Shown one piece after another: positions 44,636 through 53,232 of a DNA stretch of 64,000 bases (positions are counted from its first letter, which is position 1; every line of letters starts with the position of its first letter). Source of the stretch: Paraglaciecola sp030730205. Lineage in GTDB: Bacteria > Pseudomonadota > Gammaproteobacteria > Enterobacterales > Alteromonadaceae. The translations under genes and the position numbers were made by a program. A model generated the notes under the pieces. The model saw only the letters and a list, made by a program, of their open reading frames with translations. It was not told the DNA's origin and did not search any database. The stretch lies in assembly GCF_052119645.1 (NCBI RefSeq), contig NZ_JBGQOM010000002.1:583737-647736 (forward strand), given 5' to 3'.

Positions 44636-45906
44636 ACACTGAGATAACTACGAATTCAAGCGCGGTTGTACTGTTTCAACATAATTTGCGCCTGCATGAC
44701 AATCCAGCTCTTGTTGCAGCAGCCAAACATGAAACATTAATCTGCCTATATTGTTATGATGATTGGCAATTTGACACATCTTTTGGACTGAATCAGTGCG
44801 GGCCATTTCGAGCCGAGTTTTTGTGGCAAAGTTTGCAAGACCTGCAAGCCACTTTACAGACTTTAGGGCAGACCCTTTATATTGTAAAAGGCGAACTGTG
44901 CTCGGTTATCACACAGATTCAGCAACAGCTCCCTGAGCTGTATCTTTATGCGCAAACGCCCAGCGACAGCAGAGAATATCAGCAGTTAAAGAGACTGTCC
45001 GCGCAAGTACCTTGTCAATTATTGCCCGGCAGTACCCTACTCGACCCAAGCGATTTGCCTTTTGCTCTTGCTGCACTACCCAAGGTATTTACCCACTTTA
45101 GAAACAAAGTAGAAAAACACTGGCCACGCATTAGCCCCCTGAGTAACCCGTTAATATTACCGCCAAAACCTCACATGACACTTAACACGTTACAGAGCAG
45201 TCCATTGCCAGAAGCGCATTCATCTGAAGTAAGGCCGGCGATAAATTTTATCGGTGGCGAATCGCAAGCAAAAAAGCGACTCGAACATTACATCTGGCAG
45301 ACCAAGGCCATTGCCTCGTATAAACAAACTCGTAATCAGTTGCTCGGCGAAGACTACTCAAGCAAGTTTTCACCCTGGTTAGCGACAGGCTGCTTATCAG
45401 CAAAATACATTTATGCTCAGGTTAAACTGTTCGAAGACCGGCACGGCGCAAATGACTCCACGTACTGGTTGATTTTTGAATTATTGTGGCGCGATTATTT
45501 TGCCTTTACCGCACAGCGTGACGAAACAAACTTGGGCGTTGCTGAAACGTCAGCGCAGCCCCTACAGCCTCATCAACAGCAGACATTCAACAGTTGGTGC
45601 ATCGGCCGAACAGGTAATCGCTTTATTGACGCAAACATGCGTGAGTTGTTACTGACTGGTTTTATGAGCAACCGAGGAAGACAAAATGTGGCTTCCTATT
45701 TAATTAATGAGCTCAATATTGATTGGCGTTTTGGCGCTGCTTGGTTTGAACAACAGCTTATCGATTTTGATTTCGCCAGCAACGTAGGCAATTGGCAGTA
45801 CATTGCAGGCATAAAATCTCCGAACGGTCCTAGACATTTCAACGTGGTCTCGCAAGCAGAACGCTATGATGCCCAGGGTGAGTTTTGTCGTCATTGGTTG
45901 AATTAG
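44632..45906 (+). CDS. cryptochrome DASH
   Basis: A 424-aa protein starting with TTG 44632, which overlaps the previous stop as TTGA; no closer ATG exists. The N-terminal antenna domain (VVLFQHNLRLHDNPALVAA) is followed by the FAD domain with SSKFSPWLATGCLS and TGNRFIDANMRELLLTGFMSNRGRQNVASYL, which is the DASH pattern. DASH proteins repair CPDs mainly in single-stranded DNA. It ends the three-gene operon. Confidence 0.9.
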   Translation: MNTEITTNSSAVVLFQHNLRLHDNPALVAAAKHETLICLYCYDDWQFDTSFGLNQCGPFRAEFLWQSLQDLQATLQTLGQTLYIVKGELCSVITQIQQQLPELYLYAQTPSDSREYQQLKRLSAQVPCQLLPGSTLLDPSDLPFALAALPKVFTHFRNKVEKHWPRISPLSNPLILPPKPHMTLNTLQSSPLPEAHSSEVRPAINFIGGESQAKKRLEHYIWQTKAIASYKQTRNQLLGEDYSSKFSPWLATGCLSAKYIYAQVKLFEDRHGANDSTYWLIFELLWRDYFAFTAQRDETNLGVAETSAQPLQPHQQQTFNSWCIGRTGNRFIDANMRELLLTGFMSNRGRQNVASYLINELNIDWRFGAAWFEQQLIDFDFASNVGNWQYIAGIKSPNGPRHFNVVSQAERYDAQGEFCRHWLN

Positions 45907-46242
45907 ACCGGCGTCAGACATCAATCTTTAATAAGCAATGTAAAAGCCTGTTAAAAGCGAGGTAGTTTTGGGTTAACAGCAAATTCGCTATAATGCTTTA
46001 CATCATACTAAGCGTAACAGGCTGTCCACCAACGTGGACTGCGTAACTAAAATTGCTAGCTTAATTGATAAATTTGGTTACAATTTGAGTCACAACGGAG
46101 CTAAAAGTTACACTCTCCGCCATCTCATAATGTTGTAGACCCTGTTAAGTTAAGGTAGTGAGAGATCAAAACCGAACATAATCTCAATCAATTACTCTAC
46201 ATAGATTCAGCCAAGCTGTTATACAGCAATGGCATCTCGGGT
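45907..46242. promoter_or_regulatory. 336-bp leader of the GGDEF-EAL gene
   Basis: TATAAT at 45989-45994 is a good -10 box with only a weak -35. It would give a transcript leader of about 240 bases. The leader contains a GTCCA/TGGAC hairpin near 46029 and CGGAG (46096-46100) facing CTCCG (46115-46119). No match to the c-di-GMP riboswitch that I know. The last 66 bases stay in frame with the gene. Confidence 0.45.
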
Positions 46243-48186
46243 ATGTTGACTAATATCCTCACCATTTCGGTTCTCGCTTTTGGCTTTATCACTGACGTGT
46301 CGGCTGATAAGAAAGTCATTTGGTGGGCCGTGATGTTTTTTATCATTTTAGTGCGCTCTTTTGACATATTTTTATGGTATCGCCAGTGTGAAAAAGCACC
46401 AGAGGTGGATGGCCTTGCTGGTATTTGGCGGTTTTCTATCGGTTGTGTGCTGACCGCATTAGGCTGGTGTAGCTATGTCATTCTGTTTAACCAGCAAATG
46501 GACGTCATTGAATTTTCAACCACTGTTATCATCATTGCAGCTATGGCCGGGGGCGGCTCTTCAGTGCTGGCAGGAGGCCGTTATTTAGCACTTGTTTATT
46601 CGGTTATTTTACTTTTGCCCTTTTCCATCATAGGAGTGTTAGACGACGAGGAATATCGAAATCTACTCGGTTTTTTGGGGCTGGTTTTTTGCGTAATTAT
46701 GTCAATCACCGGTTTAAAAACGGCGCGTTTTACGCGCGAGGCCATACGCACTAAAAATCAAAATTTAGCACTTCGTGACGAAGTCACCAGTAAAGGCAAT
46801 CAATTTTCTAATGTGAATACTGAGTTAAAGCAGGCAACGAAGCAGCTTAACGAAATCAATCACAACTTAGAATTGGAAGTGCAAAAACGTACCGAAAAGA
46901 TATTCCAACTGAGCAATTTAGACAGCTTAACCGGCCTAAAAAACCGCAAAGCGTTCACATTGCAATTGGATAATTTAATCGAAAAAGCCGTTGCCAGCGG
47001 CAATCCCGTCGCGCTGTTATTCATTGACTTAGATGGCTTTAAAAAGATTAACGACACCATGGGGCATCGGGTCGGAGACCACACGCTTATAGAAGTAGCC
47101 AATCGTCTGTCGGCTTTTTCTGATCGAGAGCGCACAGGACGTTGGGGCGGCGACGAATTTTTAGTTGCCCTGCCCTACAGTGACCAAGGCACTGCCATGT
47201 CTATTGCGAGCGCCATGATGACCAGTATCGCTCAACCTATCATTGTCAGCGGTAATGAGCTCTATCTTACCGCATCAATCGGAATTGCTCTTGCGCCAGT
47301 GCATAGTTTAAGTGCCGAAGATTTAATCCAATTAGCCGACCTGACCATGTGTGAACAAAAGCAATCTGGGCAGCGTAAACCGCGCGTTTTTTCGACCGAA
47401 TTAAAAGGTAAAATTGAAGCCTCGCAACTGATCCTTGAAGGTCTACAACACGCCTTAGAGAAAAAAGAATTGTACTTGTGTTACCAACCTATTCAGTGTG
47501 CCAAAGAAAACACCTCATGGTCATTTGAAGCGCTCTTACGCTGGAATTTTAATGGCAAATTTATTGGTCCTGATATTTTTATTCCTTTAGCTGAAAAATC
47601 TGGCTTAATAAAAGAGATAGGTGCTTGGGTATTGAATAGAGCCTGTATGGATGCTAAACACTGGCAGTTTAACCAAACCGCTGCAGTATCGGTAAATGTA
47701 TCAGTGATACAACTGATGGATGATGGTTTTATCCGCTTGTTAGATAATATTCTACGCAGTAGTGGTCTGCCGCCCGAACGTTTACATTTAGAAATCACAG
47801 AGTCAACTTTTGTTGATAACGAAAAGAAAATACGCACGCAGTTAGAACAGATTCAATCGCGCAATATTCATGTTTCTATCGATGACTTTGGTACGGGTTA
47901 TTCGTCGTTGTCACAGTTACAAACGTTGCCTGTTAACTACGTCAAAATTGATAAAGCTTTTGTAGATAATATCGAAGGTAAAGGCGATGCGATTATTCGC
48001 GCAACCTTATTTATTGCTCGCGAGCTAAACTGCCTTACCGTCGCCGAAGGTGTTGAAACCAAAGAGCAAGCCATCGCACTCGCGGCCATGGGCGTTGACT
48101 TTTTACAAGGTTACTATTTTGCCAAGCCCATGAAAAATGAAGATTTAATTGTGTGGCAAAACCCCATTTCGAGCTTTTTAAACTAA
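46243..48186 (+). CDS. membrane GGDEF-EAL protein (c-di-GMP turnover)
   Basis: A 647-aa protein with N-terminal membrane helices (to about 160), a coiled linker, a GGDEF domain (LDSLTGLKNRKAF, RWGGDEFLVAL intact) and an EAL domain (FEALLRW, SVNVSVIQL, LEITES, IDDFGTGYSS, VKIDKAF, TVAEGVET), so both synthase and hydrolase motifs are kept. No RxxD inhibitory site precedes GGDEF. The true N-terminus may be longer: 22 in-frame codons upstream encode a plausible extension with LLYIDSAKLLYSNGIS, but they offer no ATG, GTG or TTG. Confidence 0.9.
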   Translation: MLTNILTISVLAFGFITDVSADKKVIWWAVMFFIILVRSFDIFLWYRQCEKAPEVDGLAGIWRFSIGCVLTALGWCSYVILFNQQMDVIEFSTTVIIIAAMAGGGSSVLAGGRYLALVYSVILLLPFSIIGVLDDEEYRNLLGFLGLVFCVIMSITGLKTARFTREAIRTKNQNLALRDEVTSKGNQFSNVNTELKQATKQLNEINHNLELEVQKRTEKIFQLSNLDSLTGLKNRKAFTLQLDNLIEKAVASGNPVALLFIDLDGFKKINDTMGHRVGDHTLIEVANRLSAFSDRERTGRWGGDEFLVALPYSDQGTAMSIASAMMTSIAQPIIVSGNELYLTASIGIALAPVHSLSAEDLIQLADLTMCEQKQSGQRKPRVFSTELKGKIEASQLILEGLQHALEKKELYLCYQPIQCAKENTSWSFEALLRWNFNGKFIGPDIFIPLAEKSGLIKEIGAWVLNRACMDAKHWQFNQTAAVSVNVSVIQLMDDGFIRLLDNILRSSGLPPERLHLEITESTFVDNEKKIRTQLEQIQSRNIHVSIDDFGTGYSSLSQLQTLPVNYVKIDKAFVDNIEGKGDAIIRATLFIARELNCLTVAEGVETKEQAIALAAMGVDFLQGYYFAKPMKNEDLIVWQNPISSFLN

Positions 48187-48254
48187 TAAAACAATCCCGC
48201 TTAGACTGATTACCAAACCTGCTGGCAGGCTAACGTTTACACTTTGGATACCTT

Positions 48255-48833
48255 ATGGCACAACTCTACTTTTATTATTCAGCAATGAATGCGGGCAAAT
48301 CGACATCACTGCTGCAATCTGCCTATAACTATGCCGAAAGAGGTATGAACGCTGAAATTTATACGGCAGCCCTTGATAACCGCTTTGGTGAAGGTCAAGT
48401 GGCCTCACGTATTGGTTTAAAAGCCACCGCCCATTTGTTTAACTCGCAGACCCAACTGTGGGATGAAATACAAGAACTACACAATCAAAATCCCATTCAT
48501 TGTCTATTTATCGACGAAGCACAATTTCTTAATAAACAACAAGTCCAGCAGTTGATTGCCGTGGTTGACGAGCTGGATATTCCGGTGCTTGCCTATGGCC
48601 TTCGCACTGACTTTTTAGGTGAAACATTTGAAGGTAGCCGTTATCTGTTAGCCTGGGCAGATAAGTTAATTGAGCTTAAAACAGTTTGCCACTGTGGACG
48701 AAAAGCCAATTTTGTGGTGCGTATTGATGAAAATGGCCAAGCCGCCAAAGAAGGCGAACAAGTTGAAGTGGGTGGAAATGACCGCTATGAATCAATGTGC
48801 CGCAAGCACTTCAGAGAGCTTGTGTGGTCGTAA
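48255..48833 (+). CDS. tdk: thymidine kinase
   Basis: A 192-aa type II thymidine kinase. P-loop is SAMNAGKSTSLLQ, the DEAQF lid-proximal motif is FIDEAQFL, and zinc cysteines are CHCGRKA and MCRKHF. It phosphorylates thymidine in the salvage pathway. It is a single gene ended by a strong terminator. Confidence 0.97.
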   Translation: MAQLYFYYSAMNAGKSTSLLQSAYNYAERGMNAEIYTAALDNRFGEGQVASRIGLKATAHLFNSQTQLWDEIQELHNQNPIHCLFIDEAQFLNKQQVQQLIAVVDELDIPVLAYGLRTDFLGETFEGSRYLLAWADKLIELKTVCHCGRKANFVVRIDENGQAAKEGEQVEVGGNDRYESMCRKHFRELVWS

Positions 48834-48845
48834 AAATACCATAGC

Positions 48846-48873
48846 AAAAAGGCGCCAACAGTGGCGCCTTTTT
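48846..48873. terminator. bidirectional rho-independent terminator
   Basis: AAAAAGGCGCC-aacagt-GGCGCCTTTTT, with A- and T-runs on both sides. It serves tdk (rightward) and ilvH (leftward). Confidence 0.9.
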
Positions 48874-48896
48874 AGTTTGGTGCTTTAGCTTCCAAT

Positions 48897-49394
48897 TTAA
48901 GGACGCAAGGCCTTGTCACCGCGAGCTAAGCCACAAATACCCGTACGGGACGCTTCGATAATTTCAGTGCTTTGACCTAAAGTATGGGCAAAAGCGTCAA
49001 GCTTATCACTCGTTCCCGTCACTTGAATGGTGTAATTATTGCTATCTACATCAACGATCTGAGCGCGAAAAATATCCACATTACGATGAATTTCAGAGCG
49101 CACAACCTCACTACGAGTTGCCACTTTGATCAACATTAATTCACGTTCAACATGAGTACCATCTGTTAATTCAACCACCTTGAGTACATCGATGAGCTTG
49201 TTAACTTGTTTGGTAATTTGCTCAATCACTTTATCGTCGGCCTGTGTGGTAATCGTCAATCGTGACAAACTTTTATCATCGGTTGGCGCGACGCACAAAG
49301 AGTCAACGTTATAGCCACGTTGCGAGAATACCCCAACGATACGTGATAAAGCCCCGGGAGCATTCTCCATCAAAACTGATAAAATACGTTTCAT
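48897..49394 (-). CDS. ilvH: acetolactate synthase small subunit
   Basis: A 165-aa regulatory subunit with an N-terminal ACT domain (LSVLMENAPGALSRIVGVFSQRGYNVDSL), which binds valine for feedback inhibition. It is coupled to ilvI by a one-base overlap (TAATG). Confidence 0.96.
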   Translation of the reverse strand: MKRILSVLMENAPGALSRIVGVFSQRGYNVDSLCVAPTDDKSLSRLTITTQADDKVIEQITKQVNKLIDVLKVVELTDGTHVERELMLIKVATRSEVVRSEIHRNVDIFRAQIVDVDSNNYTIQVTGTSDKLDAFAHTLGQSTEIIEASRTGICGLARGDKALRP

Positions 49395-51112
49395 TAGGTA
49401 CGCTCCGTTTTGCTAAGTCTCATATCATCCATTGCACCATATTTAATTTGCATGGGGTAAACGTGTTCATTTTGATCCACTTCGATATCCATAAATACCA
49501 AACGATCTTTCATGGCAAAACAACGTGCCATGGCATCATCTAAGTCAGCAGGATCAGTGACCCGAATCCCGACATGACCATAGGCCTCAGCTAACTTAAT
49601 AAAGTCAGGCATCGAGTCCATGTAAGAATGAGAATGCCGACCTTTGTAGATCATATCTTGCCATTGTCTAACCATACCGAGTGCACGGTTATTCAAAGAA
49701 ATAATTTTGATAGGCAAGTTGTATTGCAAACACGTGGCTAATTCTTGAATATTCATTTGAATACTGCCATCACCAGTCACTACCACAGAGGTAGATTCTG
49801 GATGCGCCATTTGCACGCCCATAGCAGCAGGTAAACCGAATCCCATGGTGCCCAGACCGCCTGAATTTATCCAGCGACGAGGTTTAGCAAAAGGATAATA
49901 CAAGGCTGCAAACATTTGGTGTTGACCCACATCAGAGCTGACATAAGCATCGCCATTGGTATGTTTGTACAACGCTTCAATTACTTCTTGCGGTTTGATC
50001 AGTTTGTCATCTTTTTTATAGGCCAAACATTCACGGCTGCGCCATTGTTCAATTTGTTCCCACCAATCAGCTAACTTAGCTTTTTGTGCTTTGCTGTCGA
50101 CTTTGCCCATATTTTCAAGTAATTGTTCTGCGACTTTGTCGACACTGCCGACCACGGGAATATGCACCGCTACCGTTTTCGAAATAGAAGCAGGATCAAT
50201 GTCTACATGAATGATGGTGGCATATGGACAGAATTTTTCGACATTGTTGGTCACACGGTCGTCAAAACGTGCACCTAGGGCAAGAATACAATCGGCGTTG
50301 TGCATGACCTTGTTCGCTTCTAAGCGTCCGTGCATACCAAGCATACCAACAAATTGCTCGTGAACACTGGAGAAGGCTCCTAGGCCCATCAACGTAGAGG
50401 TTACAGGTGCCTGTAGCTTTTCAGCAATTTTAGTCACAAGATCACAGGCTTCAGCAATGATCGTACCGCCACCTACATAGATGACCGGGCGCTTCGCTTC
50501 AAGCAAAGTACTCACGGCTTTCTTAATTTGTTTGTTATGCCCTTTAAGCGTTGGGTTATACGAACGCATCGTCACATCGGTAGGAAACACGTAAGGATGT
50601 GAATCTTGAACGTTAACAATATCTTTGGGTAAGTCGACTACCACAGGACCGGGACGTCCCGTGCTCGCGATGTAATAGGCCTTAGCAATTGCTTCTGGAA
50701 TATCCACTGCACGCTTCACTAAAAAACTGTGTTTCACAATGGGGCGTGAGCATCCCACCATGTCGGTCTCTTGGAACGCATCTTCACCAATATGCATTGA
50801 AGGTACTTGCCCCGACAGAATAACCATAGGAATGGAATCCATGTACGCGGTTGCAATGCCCGTCAAAGTGTTTGTTGCGCCTGGGCCTGAAGTAACTAAG
50901 ACCGTACCAACCTGACCGGTTGAACGTGCATAGCCATCAGCCATATGTGCCGCAGCTTGTTCATGACGGACGAGTACATGTTCGACATCTGTTTGAGCAT
51001 ATAAGGCATCATAGATATCTAATACGGCACCACCTGGGTAACCGAAAACATGTTTAACTCCTATATCTTTTAGCGTCCGCACAACCATGGCGGCGCCTGA
51101 CATCATTTCCAT
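49394..51112 (-). CDS. ilvI: acetolactate synthase large subunit
   Basis: A 572-aa thiamine-diphosphate enzyme forming acetolactate or acetohydroxybutyrate in branched-chain amino acid synthesis. The TPP domain shows GDGSIQMNIQELATCLQYNLPIK, and the N-terminus has GYPGGAVLDIYDAL with the catalytic Glu in HEQAAAHMADGYAR. Together with the 165-aa ACT subunit it forms AHAS III type. Confidence 0.97.
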   Translation of the reverse strand: MEMMSGAAMVVRTLKDIGVKHVFGYPGGAVLDIYDALYAQTDVEHVLVRHEQAAAHMADGYARSTGQVGTVLVTSGPGATNTLTGIATAYMDSIPMVILSGQVPSMHIGEDAFQETDMVGCSRPIVKHSFLVKRAVDIPEAIAKAYYIASTGRPGPVVVDLPKDIVNVQDSHPYVFPTDVTMRSYNPTLKGHNKQIKKAVSTLLEAKRPVIYVGGGTIIAEACDLVTKIAEKLQAPVTSTLMGLGAFSSVHEQFVGMLGMHGRLEANKVMHNADCILALGARFDDRVTNNVEKFCPYATIIHVDIDPASISKTVAVHIPVVGSVDKVAEQLLENMGKVDSKAQKAKLADWWEQIEQWRSRECLAYKKDDKLIKPQEVIEALYKHTNGDAYVSSDVGQHQMFAALYYPFAKPRRWINSGGLGTMGFGLPAAMGVQMAHPESTSVVVTGDGSIQMNIQELATCLQYNLPIKIISLNNRALGMVRQWQDMIYKGRHSHSYMDSMPDFIKLAEAYGHVGIRVTDPADLDDAMARCFAMKDRLVFMDIEVDQNEHVYPMQIKYGAMDDMRLSKTERT

Positions 51113-51217
51113 CAGAAACTCTCCCGAATTTAAAAACTAATAACAATCTAACTCAACGAGGGAAAACTATACTTGAGCGAGGAGGAAGATAAAACAGTAA
51201 TAAGGCGAAAAGTGAGA

Positions 51218-51255
51218 TATATATCCCAATATAGCAATATATTAGGATATATATT
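51218..51255. promoter_or_regulatory. AT-rich inverted repeat upstream of ilvI
   Basis: ATATATATCC (51218-51227) and GGATATATAT (51246-51255) face each other about 105 bases before the ilvI start. Lrp controls ilvIH in E. coli through several AT-rich sites; this could be such a region, or simply a bent AT tract. Confidence 0.4.
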
Positions 51256-51316
51256 CTAAAAAGAAGGTAATTCAATCAACAAATAGGATGAAATAGCAGG
51301 TTTTGCTAAACCAGAC

Positions 51317-51688
51317 TTAGTCATCCATTTCGATTTCTAAATCACTGTCTTCAACTACCGTATCTTCATCATCACCTAAGGAGGTGCGATGAGAACCATA
51401 GATGCTGCCCATCTTGGGACGGTTTATCCGCTTCTGATATTTAACCCATGCTTTTTCAGCTAAGGTTTCAGGCGCTTTTTGACCGTGGATCGCGGCTACA
51501 AACGCTTCATCTTCTGCTGTAGAAGGAGCGATTTGACCGTCAGCCAAGGCCGCTATCAGGCAGCCGTATTGGCTTAACGCTTTACTTTCACTGATTGAAA
51601 AATCACCCGAACGAGAAAAACCGTATGGATAATTTTTAGCGTCACTGAAAGCACGAGTAAGCAAAGTTTCTCTAGTAAGTTTTGTCAT
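51317..51688 (-). CDS. maoP: MaoP (DUF413) family protein
   Basis: A 123-aa protein from ATG 51688. The core FSDAKNYPYGFSRSGDFSISESKALSQYGCLIAAL is the DUF413 signature of MaoP, which organises the Ori macrodomain in E. coli together with its maoS site. The acidic tail (DDEDTVVEDSDLEIEMDD) is longer than in E. coli MaoP. Single gene. Confidence 0.8.
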   Translation of the reverse strand: MTKLTRETLLTRAFSDAKNYPYGFSRSGDFSISESKALSQYGCLIAALADGQIAPSTAEDEAFVAAIHGQKAPETLAEKAWVKYQKRINRPKMGSIYGSHRTSLGDDEDTVVEDSDLEIEMDD

Positions 51689-51837
51689 CACAACACCCAC
51701 AAAATAAAGTTAAATACACAAGGTTGAAGATCATTGATCTTTGGTTTGCTTTATAATTTAAAACGAGATTCTGTCAACGTTTAATTCAGTTTATTTAGTC
51801 ATAAAAAAATATTTTTTTTAAATAACGCACCTAAGAC

Positions 51838-53232
51838 TCACACCTTAGACGAATCTAGCAATAAACCACCACCGAAAACGCGATAAATTGCCACTAAACT
51901 CGCAAAACTTTGCAGTTGAATTTGTGCTTGTTGATCGCGACTGCGCAACCATTCGCGTTCAGCATCCAGCAACTCGTAAAATTCCCCATTGCCTGCTTCA
52001 TAACGAACCCGTGCAATGATCATCGCTTGCATGCTGGATTTATGTTGCTGATTGGTGAATAACTGCTTTTCGCGGCTTAAATTATACGTATCAACAGAAA
52101 GCTGTATTTCGTTCACCGCTTGAAGAACCGCTTGCTCGAAATCAGCCAAGGCCATTTGAGTGCTGGCGTTTGCCGCTTTAATTTGCGCCTTAACAGAGCC
52201 TATATCAGAGCCAACCCACGACACAGTTGGCGCAAAAGACCAGGCTTTTGAGCCGCTATTGAGGGCTAAATTTGGACTTGATATGAATCCTAAGAAACCT
52301 GAAAACGATAAATTAGGATACAAGTCAGCCGTCACAACTCCGATATTGGCGGTTTGTGCAGCCAATGTTCGCTCTGCGCTTGCCACATCAGCTCGATAGC
52401 GCAGATAATTATGACTGCTATCAACAGCAACAGGTTGACTGAGTTCAGGCAAGGCTGTTTGTTCACTTAAGTGTAATTGACCAGGACCATAACCCAATAG
52501 AGCAGATAGGGTTGCTTCTGCCTCATGTAGAGTCTGGCGAAACTGAGGAACCGTGGCTTTAACTTCATAATACTGGCTATCAAAACGCGCTAAATCAAAG
52601 TTTGAGGCCGTACCAGCCTTTAATCTTACATTGAGGATATTCCGGGTTTGCTGCAAGTTTTCAAGGTTTTGCTGTGCAATTAACAGGCGTTTCTGTGCAC
52701 TGCGGTATTCACCATAAGACAAGGCGACTTGACTAATAATATCAACTTGCGCGTCGTGCCATAACAGGGCGGCATTGTCTGCTTCTGCAGCAGCAGCTTG
52801 AGTGGCGCGCTCAATTTTTCCAAATAAATCCACATCCCAAGATACTTTGCCACCTAAGGCCCAACCTCGGCTGATGGTATTATCATCGAAAGTGGACACC
52901 GTAGTATTTTTACTGGTTTGATAAGACGCTTCTGCTCCGACGACCGGTAAACTTTTATTTTGCGCATCGTTAAATAGAGCACGTGCTTTGTCCACATTCG
53001 CACTCGCCTTGAGCAAACTGCGATTTTGCTCGAGAGCCAATGCCACTAAGCGGTTTAACTCAGTATCATCAAAGGCTTGCCACCACGTAGTGGCTTGTGC
53101 AGCTTGCTGATAGGGCGCGTCTAACTCGATATTTGCCACTTGCTGAGGCGCTATGTACTCAGGACCCACTGTACAACCTAGCAGGGTAACCATCGCTAAA
53201 CTTACGAGGCTTAATCGATAGGCCTTAAACAT
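51838..53232 (-). CDS. RND efflux outer-membrane lipoprotein (NodT/OprM family)
   Basis: A 464-aa protein from ATG 53232, which overlaps the RND pump stop by eight bases; the longer frame is rejected. The signal peptide has lipobox LVSLAMVTLLGC. Typical features are CTVGPEYIAPQ, then repeated coiled-coil segments forming the TolC-like channel. It completes a periplasmic adaptor-pump-channel operon. Confidence 0.92.
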   Translation of the reverse strand: MFKAYRLSLVSLAMVTLLGCTVGPEYIAPQQVANIELDAPYQQAAQATTWWQAFDDTELNRLVALALEQNRSLLKASANVDKARALFNDAQNKSLPVVGAEASYQTSKNTTVSTFDDNTISRGWALGGKVSWDVDLFGKIERATQAAAAEADNAALLWHDAQVDIISQVALSYGEYRSAQKRLLIAQQNLENLQQTRNILNVRLKAGTASNFDLARFDSQYYEVKATVPQFRQTLHEAEATLSALLGYGPGQLHLSEQTALPELSQPVAVDSSHNYLRYRADVASAERTLAAQTANIGVVTADLYPNLSFSGFLGFISSPNLALNSGSKAWSFAPTVSWVGSDIGSVKAQIKAANASTQMALADFEQAVLQAVNEIQLSVDTYNLSREKQLFTNQQHKSSMQAMIIARVRYEAGNGEFYELLDAEREWLRSRDQQAQIQLQSFASLVAIYRVFGGGLLLDSSKV

